Positions 53,844 to 63,830 of a stretch of 64,000 bases of DNA are shown in pieces. Origin of the DNA: Salirhabdus sp. Marseille-P4669 (lineage in GTDB: Bacteria > Bacillota > Bacilli > Bacillales > Alkalibacillaceae). The notes below the pieces were generated by a model, which was given only the letters and a program-made list of their open reading frames with translations, was not told where the DNA came from and did not search any database. How positions within the stretch are numbered: the stretch's first letter is position 1; every line of letters begins with the position of its first letter. The stretch lies in the NCBI RefSeq assembly GCF_900240405.1, contig NZ_OEQK01000003.1:186001-250000 (forward strand), read 5' to 3'. The translations under genes were made by a program, and so were the position numbers.

Positions 53844-55388
53844 TTATTCTACTACCGGCTCTGTACTTGTTGTTATTTTCTTATCCGGTTGGTTGTGCGC
53901 TACAAAACCTGGAGCATCTGTAGGTGGTGTTGCCCTCTTTATAAAGAATACTAGGATCAAAGAAACAACAAGCAATGCTACAGAAAAGATGAAGGAGAAG
54001 TTAATTCCATCTAGCATCGCTTTCGCACCTATTTGAGCTTCCATTTGCTCCAAAACTTCTGGTGTAGGTGGCGTTGTGAGCTGACTCATTGCATCAGCAG
54101 AAAGTTCCTCTCCCCTTTTTTCTGCGTGATTGGACATTACGGAAACTAAAATCGCAGAACCTATCGCACCTGATACTTGTTGTAATGTATTATTCATTGC
54201 AGTTCCATGTGGATAGTATCTTGCGGATAATTCGTTTAAACCATTCGTCATAACAGGCATCATAACCATTGACATTCCAAACATTCTTGCACTATACATA
54301 AGAATCAGCTGTGTGTAACTTGTTTCAAAGGTTAATTGGCTGAAGAAGTAAGTTGTTACAACCGTAATCGTAAGTCCAATAATTGCCAATACTCTAGCAC
54401 CAAATTTATCAAATAGTTTCCCTGTAATGGGTGACATAATCCCCATGATAATCGCACCAGGTAGCATTAACAGTCCCGCATCCATTGGGGATATTCCACG
54501 TAAATCTTGCAAGTATACAGGTAAAAGAAGCATTGCCGAGAACATCGCCATCGTAATAATAATGGAGATAATCGATGATAAAGCGAACATTGGATATTTA
54601 TAAATGGTGAAGTCTAGCATAGGGTCCTCCATCACCATTTGTCTCCAAATAAATAGAATTAGAGAAATAGCACCTACAATTAGAGTGCCATATACTTGAG
54701 GGTTATCCCAACCTTTATCTCCTGAGGTACTAAATCCATATAACAAGCCTCCAAATGCAAAGCTTGATAAGATTAAAGAAAGTTTATCAAGCTTCTCTGA
54801 AGACTTCTCTTTTACATCCTTCAATTTGAAAAAGCCGACTAAAAGAACAATAAACGCAATTGGAGATACAAGATTAAATAACAATCTCCAGGAATAATGC
54901 TCAACAATCCAACCAGATAAAGTTGGACCTACTGCAGGAGCAAAGATCATAACAAGACCAAATAATCCCATTGCTCCTCCCCGTTTTTCAACAGGAAAGC
55001 TTACTAAAATAACGTTCATTAATAGTGGCATCATAATTGCCGAACCTGCAGCCTGAATCATACGAGCGATTAACAGAACGGAAAAAGCATCTGCAAAGCC
55101 AGCAAGAACCGTACCTGCTGTAAATAATCCCATCGCTACTAAAAATAAATGACGTGCAGAGTATTTACGAATTAAAAATGCTGTCGTTGGAATTAAGATT
55201 CCATTCACTAACATATAACCATTTGTCATCCATTGTACGGTTGACATTTCAATATCTAGATCCTCCATAATAGAAGGCAAAGCAATGTTTAATAGCGTTT
55301 CATTTAACAATGCTATAAAAGCACCAATTAATAACACTGCTATAATTCCATATGGTGGTCGATTTTGATGTTCAATCGATGTATTCAT
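53844..55388 (-). CDS. DHA2-type MFS multidrug exporter
   Basis: 514 residues with 14 predicted membrane segments. Starts PYGIIAVLLIGAFIALLNETLLNIALPSIMEDLDIEMSTVQWMTNGYMLVNG (the DHA2 family signature) and has motif C-like AVGPTLSGWIVEHYSWR. EmrB/QacA relatives expel drugs or lipophilic cations. Transcribed divergently from the TetR gene at 55583, which is probably its repressor. Confidence 0.92.
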   Translation of the reverse strand: MNTSIEHQNRPPYGIIAVLLIGAFIALLNETLLNIALPSIMEDLDIEMSTVQWMTNGYMLVNGILIPTTAFLIRKYSARHLFLVAMGLFTAGTVLAGFADAFSVLLIARMIQAAGSAIMMPLLMNVILVSFPVEKRGGAMGLFGLVMIFAPAVGPTLSGWIVEHYSWRLLFNLVSPIAFIVLLVGFFKLKDVKEKSSEKLDKLSLILSSFAFGGLLYGFSTSGDKGWDNPQVYGTLIVGAISLILFIWRQMVMEDPMLDFTIYKYPMFALSSIISIIITMAMFSAMLLLPVYLQDLRGISPMDAGLLMLPGAIIMGIMSPITGKLFDKFGARVLAIIGLTITVVTTYFFSQLTFETSYTQLILMYSARMFGMSMVMMPVMTNGLNELSARYYPHGTAMNNTLQQVSGAIGSAILVSVMSNHAEKRGEELSADAMSQLTTPPTPEVLEQMEAQIGAKAMLDGINFSFIFSVALLVVSLILVFFIKRATPPTDAPGFVAHNQPDKKITTSTEPVVE

Positions 55389-55582
55389 CTTAATCCCCCT
55401 ATCTATACCGCCGGTTCATTTTTTATACTGTTGTTTTAGAACTTTATTATGATATACCATTTCTTTTCATTGTGCAATAAAAAAATTCTCAGTAAAAATA
55501 GGACAGATTTTTGTAATACTTGGACGAAGAAAATTAGTTGCGTTACAATAAACATATAATATAAACAAAGAGTAAGGTGAAA

Positions 55583-56527
55583 ATGATGTTGGATCGAAAA
55601 GAGCATGTCTTAAAACACGCCCATCAATTATTTATTAAAAAAGGATTTCGAGATACATCCATTCAAGATATTCTGGAGGAAAGTAATATTTCAAAGGGGA
55701 CCTTTTATAATTACTTTTCATCAAAAAATGAATTGCTTATCTCTATTTTTGAGGCGTCTTACGAGAGATTAGAAAGAATGCGCAATGCCCTACTGGAGAA
55801 GAGTTCTCATGAAAATATGGAAACTTTTTTGGAGCAGCTTACTCTACAATTTGAATGGAATAAAGAAAACAAACTGTTCCTTTTATTTGAAGAAGTTTCG
55901 CTGTCAAAAAATCATGATTTAATGCAATGCGTGAAATCCATACAATTACGAGATATGGCGTGGTATAACCAACGTTTAATTCACTTATTTGGTGAGGAAA
56001 ATCGACCCATTTTATTGGATTGTACTGTCATGTTCCGGGGGATTTTATATCAAAACATTAAATACCATTCCTTGGTACAAGACACAAACCTTAATATTCA
56101 TAAGGTCGTTCAATATTGTTTAAATCGGCTCAAGAATATGGTGGAGCACCTTTCCAAAACACGGGAACAACTATTAGATCCAAACCTCCTCCTAAAATGG
56201 TTACAAGAGGATAATCAAGGTAGCACACAGACAAAATCCATAATCGTAAATACAGCTCATCAAATTGTGATGAATCTGTCTAAATATACAACTACGAATC
56301 AAAAAAACGAGGAATTGTCTGAGCTACTTCAATTTGTCATAGAAGAATTTTCCTCTGATAAAAAGATTCGAATGTATATGATTGCAAGTGCTATTACGTC
56401 ATTAAAACAATATAATCAGCTCGATTGGAACCAGGAAATATTAAAATTAGAGGAAATGATCCAGCTTTATAGAGAAGAGGATGGGACAAAAGTTTTTTCT
56501 AAAAAGGAAAACCCGAACTTTGACTAG
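55583..56527 (+). CDS. TetR/AcrR family regulator
   Basis: 314 residues, longer than usual (~200). Helix-turn-helix at about 8-52 (ILKHAHQLFIKKGFRDTSIQDILEESNISKGTFYNYFSSKNELL). A long C-terminal ligand-binding part follows. Start is 55583 or 55586; AAGGTGA lies just before. The final ~16 codons lie inside the interspersed repeat at 56477, which supplies the stop codon (ending KVFSKKENPNFD). It probably represses the divergent DHA2 exporter. Confidence 0.9.
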   Translation: MMLDRKEHVLKHAHQLFIKKGFRDTSIQDILEESNISKGTFYNYFSSKNELLISIFEASYERLERMRNALLEKSSHENMETFLEQLTLQFEWNKENKLFLLFEEVSLSKNHDLMQCVKSIQLRDMAWYNQRLIHLFGEENRPILLDCTVMFRGILYQNIKYHSLVQDTNLNIHKVVQYCLNRLKNMVEHLSKTREQLLDPNLLLKWLQEDNQGSTQTKSIIVNTAHQIVMNLSKYTTTNQKNEELSELLQFVIEEFSSDKKIRMYMIASAITSLKQYNQLDWNQEILKLEEMIQLYREEDGTKVFSKKENPNFD

Positions 56528-56720
56528 CGGGGAAATACCACGTCGGAAATACACTACGCGGACCTTAGGGCGCTGCTATTGCCTCCTCGTGCTGAAAGAA
56601 CTTACGGGGTATTACCCAGGATTTCATCCCGCAGGAATCTCCGTGTATTACCTCTGCTAATTTATTTCTTCTTTAATTGCATTTTGATTCAAACATTGTC
56701 GTTATTGCCCCAGCCTCTTC
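56477..56720. repeat. interspersed inverted-end repeat, long copy (GGGACAAAA family)
   Basis: Starts GAGGATGGGACAAAAG and ends GTTATTGCCCCAGCCTC, the inverted counterpart. It shares its first ~50 and last ~55 bases with the 125-bp copy at 5747 but holds an extra internal stretch of about 115 bases. Its first bases are read as the end of the TetR gene. It separates convergent TetR and gerC genes. Confidence 0.75.
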
Positions 56721-56725
56721 TCTTT

Positions 56726-57799
56726 TTATTTCCGAATTCCTACTTCCATAATTTTCACATTGATTTTTGGTTTGATTTCTAAGTCTGGATACATCGCATC
56801 CCATTCTTTTTCGTTAAAGTTTCTTTCCTTACTCCGATAAAAACTACCTAATCCAATTGGATCGACGTTTAATTCCTGCAATTGTTTTATGATTTCTTCA
56901 CATTGTTTTGTTAATGTTCTCTCAAATTTCTTTTCTAAGTCTGCAACTACTTTTGGTTTCGTGTCTTCACCTTTAAATTCTCGTAACGAGCTTTCTACAT
57001 TTAGCTCAATTGTAATTTTCGGTTGTTGCTGGGTTCGATCCATTTTAATTTTTCGCTTTACCGTAACGTTTGCAATAGCGGCATAATAATCTTCTTCTTC
57101 TCGAAGGCTAAATTCGCCTCCATTAACCTCCCCTAATAATAGCTTAAAAGCAAAGACTAGATGTTCAGGGATTTTCCCTACATACCGATCTTCCTTAAAT
57201 AGGGCAACCTTATTTGCTTTGACCATTTCCCCTACCGAAAGTAATGGTAAGTAAGGATCTTGGCCTCTGGAATATAAAGCATATGTAAATATATGAATAT
57301 TGGCGTCTGGTAAATTACCGCGATCGACACCTTGTTCAATCATACTTGAAACATAAATTCCTGCATCCTGATCCCAATATTCCCGTGTTAACACATCATT
57401 TGAACTACCTTCTACAACTGCCATCTTAACCCTAGAACCTACACTTGGGTCACGTACAAATAAATCTTTAATATCTTTTATGCCTTTACTCGCTAATTCT
57501 TCATTAAATAGGATGACATCAATCTTTCCAATTGCCAAAGGTCGTTGTACCTGTGTTTCGATTTTCACAAAATTTCGTTGAATGGTGTGTGATTCCGCTT
57601 TAAACACATGGGTTTGTGTTTGCTGGTCCTTCGTAAAGCGTGGTACCGTTATCGTTCCCATAATAACCCCTTCTTCCCCAGCATCAAAACCAGTAGCTGA
57701 TATAAGGGATATGTCATCAATGATTTGCTTTCTTAAGCCACATCCACTTATTCCAAATAGAAATATCAAAGCTGCAAGAAGCATAAAAATTCGTCTCAT
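56726..57799 (-). CDS. gerC: Ger(x)C family spore germination lipoprotein (C subunit)
   Basis: 357 residues, lipobox ISGC near residue 20. GerC-type features: KQIIDDISLISATGFDAGEEG, RPLAIGKIDVILFNEELASKGIKDI and the C-terminal NFNEKEWDAMYPDLEIKPKINVKI. It is the lipoprotein subunit of a GerA-type germinant receptor at the spore inner membrane. ATG 57799 overlaps the gerB stop by 4 bases. Confidence 0.94.
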   Translation of the reverse strand: MRRIFMLLAALIFLFGISGCGLRKQIIDDISLISATGFDAGEEGVIMGTITVPRFTKDQQTQTHVFKAESHTIQRNFVKIETQVQRPLAIGKIDVILFNEELASKGIKDIKDLFVRDPSVGSRVKMAVVEGSSNDVLTREYWDQDAGIYVSSMIEQGVDRGNLPDANIHIFTYALYSRGQDPYLPLLSVGEMVKANKVALFKEDRYVGKIPEHLVFAFKLLLGEVNGGEFSLREEEDYYAAIANVTVKRKIKMDRTQQQPKITIELNVESSLREFKGEDTKPKVVADLEKKFERTLTKQCEEIIKQLQELNVDPIGLGSFYRSKERNFNEKEWDAMYPDLEIKPKINVKIMEVGIRK

Positions 57800-58887
57800 T
57801 TGGATTTCCTCACTTTTAAGACAATGGTGTAAATAATAAATAATAACGGAATATACCCATAGACAATACCGAATCCAATATAGGTGACAACTTGTGCATA
57901 AATGTCAATCATGTGGTACCCCTTTAAAAAAAGGACACCAATAATCGAGATAACTAATATAAGGACTAATGCAATTCTCTGTTTTAATCCAAATAGTCTT
58001 TTAATCGCTCGGGATGCTGCCCACGTTGATAAAGTCATGTTAGGAAGGATAACAAGAAGCCATGAACTAATCCCAATGTATTCAAAACGTTCAACAAAAG
58101 GCATCTCCATGATTTTCCATATGCCTAATGTAGGATAGATGACGGTTTTAATTTGCTCTTCATCATAGAAAACAAAGGTTACAAAAGCAACTGCTAAATA
58201 GAGAAACGTCGTAAAAGCTACACCAAAATGAGCATATTTATGGGACTTTTCTGGTTTCTTAATAAACGGATAATAAAACAACAGAGTGGAAAAGCCAATA
58301 TAGCTGAATGTCATGGTTATGGATGCATTCATAATTTCTTTAATGGAATGAGTAAATATTGGCGTTAAATTTTCGTAATGGGCAAATTCCAATGGGAATA
58401 GTAATGTTAAGATTAGATACAATGGGATGACAAAACCTAAAAAGCATATACCTACAACTACTCGGAAACCACCATTTACAATATAAAATATTAAGATGGC
58501 AAGAATAGTCGTGATGACAAGCAGGTTTATTTCTGGGAACATCCACACTTGAATGACTTCAATATAAATACGTAAAACCGAAATCGTTAACAAAATAAAA
58601 TAAAAGACAAAGAGAACACCAAACACCTTGCTAAGCCATTTCCCGAATATGGTTACATGAATGTCTAGAACATCTTTGTGTTCCTTCATTAGCATTTTGT
58701 ATATTAACCAAATGATAATGTGCACGCTAATCCCCGCAATAATAATGGACATCCACGAATCATACCCGGCTTTTTCTACAATAGTCGTTTGAAAGGAAAG
58801 TATCCCAACTCCAACTTGAATGGAAGTGACAAGGAAAAACACTAAACCAGGAGAAACCTTTAACCGATCTGGAACTGAACTGCTCAT
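57796..58887 (-). CDS. gerB: GerAB/ArcD/ProY-type spore germination permease (B subunit)
   Basis: 363 residues from ATG 58887 (GTGGAGGTG upstream gives good spacing; an in-frame GTG earlier is unlikely). Ten hydrophobic segments, beginning VSPGLVFFLVTSIQVGVGILSFQTTIVEKAGYDSWMS, as in the GerB amino acid permease-like family that senses the germinant. It sits between gerA and gerC, 18 bases after gerA. Confidence 0.94.
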   Translation of the reverse strand: MSSSVPDRLKVSPGLVFFLVTSIQVGVGILSFQTTIVEKAGYDSWMSIIIAGISVHIIIWLIYKMLMKEHKDVLDIHVTIFGKWLSKVFGVLFVFYFILLTISVLRIYIEVIQVWMFPEINLLVITTILAILIFYIVNGGFRVVVGICFLGFVIPLYLILTLLFPLEFAHYENLTPIFTHSIKEIMNASITMTFSYIGFSTLLFYYPFIKKPEKSHKYAHFGVAFTTFLYLAVAFVTFVFYDEEQIKTVIYPTLGIWKIMEMPFVERFEYIGISSWLLVILPNMTLSTWAASRAIKRLFGLKQRIALVLILVISIIGVLFLKGYHMIDIYAQVVTYIGFGIVYGYIPLLFIIYTIVLKVRKSK

Positions 58888-58905
58888 CCTTTGCACCTCC
58901 ACACT

Positions 58906-60429
58906 TTATTCATCTATATCCTTCTTTTTCCTAGCTTTTTTCTTGCTATATCGAACGGTATCTTGTGTTTGTAATTGAATTGGTCGTTTTGTATTCCAGG
59001 AAAAAGGAAAACGTATGATGGAGTCCTTTAAATCCTTGAGTCTCGGTGGATATAACGGCTCCAAAAATGGTCTTCCCAATGAGGTTAATCGTAATAAATG
59101 GGCTAACATAAAACAAAAACAAATGACAACACCAACCATTCCAAACATATAGGCCAAAATTAAAAACGGAAAGCGAATTAACCGAATGGTGTTACCCATT
59201 TGGTAAACTGGTGTTGTAAAGGAAGCAAGAGCAGCAAGTGCAATAATAATCAACAACACATTACTAGTTAGACCCGCTTCAACGGACGCTGTCCCAATTA
59301 CGATACCTCCTACGATACCAATTGTTTGTCCGACCTTTGTTGGTAGTCTTGCCCCAGCCTCTCTCAATAGTTCAATCGTTAATTCCAAAATAATGGCCTC
59401 TAATATGGGTGGTAAGGGAACAACCTCTCTAGAGGAAATTAAGGTGCCAAATAAATCGCTAGGTATCAATTCGTAATGATACGTTAGTACTGCAACATAA
59501 ATCGGCGTTACCAAAATTGAAAAAATAACGGCAAAAAAACGAATAATCCGAAATGCTGATGCTAAAATCGGATTCAAAAAATAATCTTCAAAAGCTCCAA
59601 AAAATTCAGTAAGATTTGTAGGTCCAATTAATACGTGTGGCGAGCCATTCACCATCACGACAACCTTCCCCTCCGCCAATACTGCCGCAGCACGGTCGGG
59701 ACGTTCCGTGTCTAATAGCTGAGGGAATAAGGACTTCGGATTATCGGAAATAATTTGTGTTAAATAAGAGCTGTCGATGACTTGATCAATCTCTACTTCC
59801 TTCACACGTTGCTTAACAGTATTTACATTTTCCTCATTCGTTAGGCCTGCAATATAAATAATTGCTACTTTTGTTTTGGATAACTTGCCTATTGTAAATT
59901 CTTTAACCTTTAATTCTTTAATTGGTAATCGTACCCGTAGTAAATTTAAGTTTGTATCAATCGACTCTACAAATGCTTCTTTCGGACCAACTACTGAAAA
60001 TTCTACTTCTGGGGGTGAAATACTCCTTTCCTTCTTCACAGGAGCATTTACGACTAAGCATTTCTTTTCCTGATCGTTCAACCGAATTATCATATGACCA
60101 TTCAGTAAATTCTTCTCAATATCCTTCACATTACTTGTAATGATGGTTTTTTCTACAGGTATTAAGGATTGCACCTTTTCTAAGGAATTTAGGCTTTCCT
60201 TTTCCAAATAAGGAAAGACCGCTTTGTGTAAAACATCTGCATCCACAATGGATTTATAATAAGAGATCCATAGCGTATCGTTTTCAAATGTATGTTCATA
60301 ATGGAAGAAATCATTTGATTCCTGACAAGCTTCTAACAATGCTTGTAAATCATCCATTTTTTTCGATTGTTTCATTAACTTTGAAACTTTTTTGTTCCAT
60401 TTATCTTTTTTACTACGAAAAAGTTTCAT
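58906..60429 (-). CDS. gerA: GerA-type spore germination protein (A subunit)
   Basis: 507 residues: soluble N-terminal ~240 residues, then four or five membrane segments (FRIIRFFAVIFSILVTPIYVAVLTYH..., TKVGQTIGIVGGIVIGTASVEAGLTS). Signatures of the GerA family include VDADVLHKAVFPYLE, GLTNEENVNTVKQRV and LFPQLLDTERPDRAAAVLAEGKVVVMVNGSPHVLI. First gene of the gerABC operon, expected to be under sporulation sigma-G control. Confidence 0.95.
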   Translation of the reverse strand: MKLFRSKKDKWNKKVSKLMKQSKKMDDLQALLEACQESNDFFHYEHTFENDTLWISYYKSIVDADVLHKAVFPYLEKESLNSLEKVQSLIPVEKTIITSNVKDIEKNLLNGHMIIRLNDQEKKCLVVNAPVKKERSISPPEVEFSVVGPKEAFVESIDTNLNLLRVRLPIKELKVKEFTIGKLSKTKVAIIYIAGLTNEENVNTVKQRVKEVEIDQVIDSSYLTQIISDNPKSLFPQLLDTERPDRAAAVLAEGKVVVMVNGSPHVLIGPTNLTEFFGAFEDYFLNPILASAFRIIRFFAVIFSILVTPIYVAVLTYHYELIPSDLFGTLISSREVVPLPPILEAIILELTIELLREAGARLPTKVGQTIGIVGGIVIGTASVEAGLTSNVLLIIIALAALASFTTPVYQMGNTIRLIRFPFLILAYMFGMVGVVICFCFMLAHLLRLTSLGRPFLEPLYPPRLKDLKDSIIRFPFSWNTKRPIQLQTQDTVRYSKKKARKKKDIDE

Positions 60430-60536
60430 GAAGCTGAAATCACATCTTTCTATAATTGGTAGGATTGGTTAAACAGTATTATTATGACAAATATCCTAAA
60501 TCTTTATGTATTCACATTTCTTTCCTAATAAAGAAA

Positions 60537-60565
60537 AGACCTGGTATGTACCAGGTCCTTCATAC
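60537..60565 (-). terminator. terminator of dioxygenase operon
   Basis: AGGACCTGGTA / TACCAGGTCTTTTCTTT hairpin on the minus strand, directly after the beta-subunit stop. Confidence 0.8.
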
Positions 60566-61093
60566 TTAAAGAAACATGCTCATATTCATTGTTGTAATAA
60601 CGGTTTGATCTGGGTATATAATACGTGAAGCAATTTTCCATTCACCATCTATGTTCCGAATAATATCATGACGTTCGCCAAATAATTCTTCTAATTCATG
60701 AGTAGATGCTCGACTTCTTTTAAATAAAAAATAGCTTTTCACCTTCCATTCATCAGGGCTTTCAGTAGGTTCCACGATAATATTACTTATAAAATGACGT
60801 TGTCGAGTTGTGGGGTTTTCAACCCAAGCTGACTTAGTGTATAGGCGGTTTACCCTCGTCTTAAGGGACACCTTCGTTTCTTCCAGATAGGAGGAATCAG
60901 TCGCTATTGTTTGCGCGGACAAACCGCCTTCCACCGTTTCTCGAAGGGGCATACGATAGTCCACATCATCGGTAAATAGCTCTAACCATTCTTTAAATTG
61001 TTTGTGATCCAAATAATAGCTTTCCTGATGCAAAAACGTTGTTATTTCAAAATAAATATCAGGTGTGACATGATTTCTTAGTGGAGTGCTCAC
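60566..61093 (-). CDS. aromatic-ring-hydroxylating dioxygenase beta subunit
   Basis: 175 residues from GTG 61093, immediately after the alpha-subunit TAA (0-base gap; GGAGGAGAGG inside the alpha end serves as binding site). Cystatin/NTF2-like fold of ring-hydroxylating beta subunits: ITTFLHQESYYLDHKQFKEWLELFTDDVDYRMPLRET, WKVKSYFLFKRSR and DGEWKIASRIIYPDQTV. Structural partner of the Rieske alpha subunit. Confidence 0.94.
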   Translation of the reverse strand: MSTPLRNHVTPDIYFEITTFLHQESYYLDHKQFKEWLELFTDDVDYRMPLRETVEGGLSAQTIATDSSYLEETKVSLKTRVNRLYTKSAWVENPTTRQRHFISNIIVEPTESPDEWKVKSYFLFKRSRASTHELEELFGERHDIIRNIDGEWKIASRIIYPDQTVITTMNMSMFL

Positions 61094-62446
61094 TTACCTC
61101 TCCTCCCCTACTAAAAGATCTCTCGAAATATATTCAAGCCATTTTTCATGCATGCTTTTAGCTAATGCATCTAAATAAGTAGTAGGATATGCAGTGCCTG
61201 GACCTGGGAAGCTCGAATCTGGTTCTACTCGATTATGACCCATCAAATAATTACTTACATTATTGTAGCTCAGTTCTTTGTTTCGCATCATCGAGCCACC
61301 ACTTACTTCTACGATACGAGCCCAAGTCTCCGTATCATCTTGCTCGAGTGTACCCGATGGACCAAAGGACCCCAAATAACCTTTGTACGCAGCTTTTTTA
61401 TATTCTTCAGGAGCTAATTTATCAATAAAGAACCAGCACCATACTTCCACCTTTTCAGGTCCTACTGGTCGCCACAATCTAAAATTCAAGTAATTGTGTA
61501 AATGTCCTTCTGTTCCATGTATCGGGCTTACAAAGGATAAATTTGGATATACTCCACCTACAAAAACAGTAACCTTTGACATAATGTCATTTTGTTCAGG
61601 AGTTAGATTTTTCTCAAACATTGGCCACATTTCTTCCGGCATACTTTGATATTTTACCCGGGCTTTCCCTGTTTTCGAAGTGATTACATTTATGCCATGC
61701 CCGTTATCACAAACGACTTGGTGACCATATCCCGCATAAAAAGGATCCGATGGGCTAATCCCTAATTCAACTGTGGAGCGATGCGTAGTTTGTACGTGAT
61801 AGGGATCCGCAGCAAAATTTTCAGTAGTAGATTTCCAATTTGCCTTTGCCACCCAGCGTTGAGGGAGTCCAATTACCTCCATCCCTCCGTCACTTCGACC
61901 TAGGAGCATGTCTAAATACCACTTCATATCCCCTAAATAATCGTCCAGACTTTCCGCATTTTCATCCAAACAACCGAAAATCATGCCTTGGTAGCTATCC
62001 ACCTTCGGAATTGGACGAAGCCCCCAATCCGACTTATCCATTTCCCCACCAAATACTCGATTATCCGCTACTACACCGATCAAATCCCCATCATTATTAT
62101 ATGTCCACCCATGATATGGACAGGTAAATGCCTTTTTGTTTCCCCTGTCAGCTGTACAAAGTTGGGTTCCGCGATGAGAGCATGAGTTTAAAAAGGCTTT
62201 TATTTCCCCATTATTGTTCCGAACTAATAAGACCGGATCTCGTCCTAGCCACCTCGTTACGTAATCCCCATTATGTTTCAGTTCTGTTTCATGACCAAGA
62301 AACTGCCAGGTCCGCTCAAAAATATTTTCCATCTCTAATTGATAAATATCTGGGTCGGTAATAACCCATTGGGGTAATAGACCTTGAGACATTTTTTCCT
62401 TTAATTGTAGAAACAATTTTTCATCCAACGATCGTTTTAACAACAC
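61094..62446 (-). CDS. aromatic-ring-hydroxylating dioxygenase alpha subunit (Rieske)
   Basis: 450 residues from GTG 62446, AGGAGG nine bases upstream. Rieske [2Fe-2S] domain with CSHRGTQLC (about residue 90) and CPYHGWTY (about 110). The catalytic mononuclear iron site is in NWKSTTENFAADPYHVQTTHRS (His-x4-5-His) with a distal Asp. It oxidises an aromatic ring to a cis-dihydrodiol. No ferredoxin or reductase gene is in the window, and a TRAP transporter lies upstream. The substrate is unknown. Confidence 0.94.
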   Translation of the reverse strand: MLLKRSLDEKLFLQLKEKMSQGLLPQWVITDPDIYQLEMENIFERTWQFLGHETELKHNGDYVTRWLGRDPVLLVRNNNGEIKAFLNSCSHRGTQLCTADRGNKKAFTCPYHGWTYNNDGDLIGVVADNRVFGGEMDKSDWGLRPIPKVDSYQGMIFGCLDENAESLDDYLGDMKWYLDMLLGRSDGGMEVIGLPQRWVAKANWKSTTENFAADPYHVQTTHRSTVELGISPSDPFYAGYGHQVVCDNGHGINVITSKTGKARVKYQSMPEEMWPMFEKNLTPEQNDIMSKVTVFVGGVYPNLSFVSPIHGTEGHLHNYLNFRLWRPVGPEKVEVWCWFFIDKLAPEEYKKAAYKGYLGSFGPSGTLEQDDTETWARIVEVSGGSMMRNKELSYNNVSNYLMGHNRVEPDSSFPGPGTAYPTTYLDALAKSMHEKWLEYISRDLLVGEER

Positions 62447-62525
62447 GTCATGATTCCTCCTTATATTAAATGATGTTTAAAAAGCCTACCTACCGGCTTA
62501 CTATAAGGGAGGAAGGCCATTTATG

Positions 62526-63830
62526 CTAATCAATGAAACTAGGTAAAAATGTTGCAATGTCAGGGAAGACAATTAGTAGAATGGTAAAAATTACCATTGT
62601 AATAATCGCAGGTACGACCCCTTTGAAAATCTTTTCAATTGGTACATCCTTCACAACCCCACTGATGATATAAACACTTAAGCCTAATGGTGGTGTTAAC
62701 ACCCCAATGTTAAGAACCATTACCATTATGATTCCAAACCACAATCCATCAAAACCTAACTGCGTTATAAGCGGATAAACAATTGGAAGGGTGAGCACCA
62801 TAATCGCAATCCCTTCTAAGAACATACCTAAAATGAAGTAAACAGCTAAAATTAACATTAGAATGATATATGGCGACACATTTAACGTTCCGACTACCTC
62901 TGTTAAGTATCGAGGAATTCCACTCAGCGCTAGAAATCTACCAAAAAGGTCAGCACCAATTAAAATTAAAAACAACATGACTGTTAGCCGAATCGATTCG
63001 TCTAACGATGCTAGCAAGCCTTTCCAAGTCAATCGACGCATAATTATGGTAATGACAAATGCGCCAAAAGCACCGATTGCACCCGCTTCTGTAGGTGTAA
63101 AATAGCCGAAATAGATTCCACCAATACTAATAAGAAAGATAACCATAAATGGCCAGACAACTTTCAAGGATTTAAATTTATCTAGTAATGATACTCGCTC
63201 TGTTTTTCTAGGAGCAATAGACGGATCCATTCGTACTTGTATGTTTATAAGAAGCATAAATAATAGTGTTAATATAACTCCCGGGATAATGCCGGCTATG
63301 AGTAAATGTCCTATTGGTTCATTCGTTAAAGCTCCATAAATTATTAATATGACACTAGGAGGTATGAGAATTCCTAATGTACCACCGGCGGCAACAGCTG
63401 CTGTTGAGAATGTTGTGCGATACTTATATTCATTCATTTCTGGAATCGCAATTTTTGCTAGAGTAGCAGTGGTGGCATTGGTAGAACCAGATATAGCAGC
63501 GAAAATGGAGCTTGCACCAATTGTTGCCATCGCCAACCCACCACGAAGATGCCCTATCCACTTATCAACTGCATTAAAGAGCTCTTTCCCTAATCCTGTA
63601 TTGGACATAAACATTCCCATTAGGATAAAGAGTGGAATAACACTTAAACTAAAGTTATTGGCCGTTCCAAAAGAGGAAGAGCCTAATTGTGCTAGGCCTA
63701 CTTGCCAATCTGTTAACATCGATACCCCGATGAAGCCGACTAGAAATAAAGATAGGCCAACAGAAACACCTAAAATAACAAAAACAAGCAACAAAATGAT
63801 ACCAATTACACCAATGAACTCCGGACTCAC
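62526..63830 (-). CDS. TRAP transporter large permease (DctM-type)
   Basis: 434 residues from GTG 63830, AAAGGTGGTG upstream, overlapping the small-permease stop by 4 bases. About 12 membrane segments with GLSLFLVGFIGVSMLTDW, NFSLSVIPLFILMGMFM and the ATTATLAKIAIPEM region. Tripartite ATP-independent transporters import organic acids using an ion gradient. Probably feeds the adjacent dioxygenase with its aromatic acid; this link is inferred from position. Confidence 0.94.
   Translation of the reverse strand: MSPEFIGVIGIILLLVFVILGVSVGLSLFLVGFIGVSMLTDWQVGLAQLGSSSFGTANNFSLSVIPLFILMGMFMSNTGLGKELFNAVDKWIGHLRGGLAMATIGASSIFAAISGSTNATTATLAKIAIPEMNEYKYRTTFSTAAVAAGGTLGILIPPSVILIIYGALTNEPIGHLLIAGIIPGVILTLLFMLLINIQVRMDPSIAPRKTERVSLLDKFKSLKVVWPFMVIFLISIGGIYFGYFTPTEAGAIGAFGAFVITIIMRRLTWKGLLASLDESIRLTVMLFLILIGADLFGRFLALSGIPRYLTEVVGTLNVSPYIILMLILAVYFILGMFLEGIAIMVLTLPIVYPLITQLGFDGLWFGIIMVMVLNIGVLTPPLGLSVYIISGVVKDVPIEKIFKGVVPAIITMVIFTILLIVFPDIATFLPSFID

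Noticed and set aside
60430-60480. Sigma-G promoter for gerA
   Set aside because: A GAATA and a CATAATA are present upstream but about 22 bases apart instead of ~17-18, so I do not assign it.
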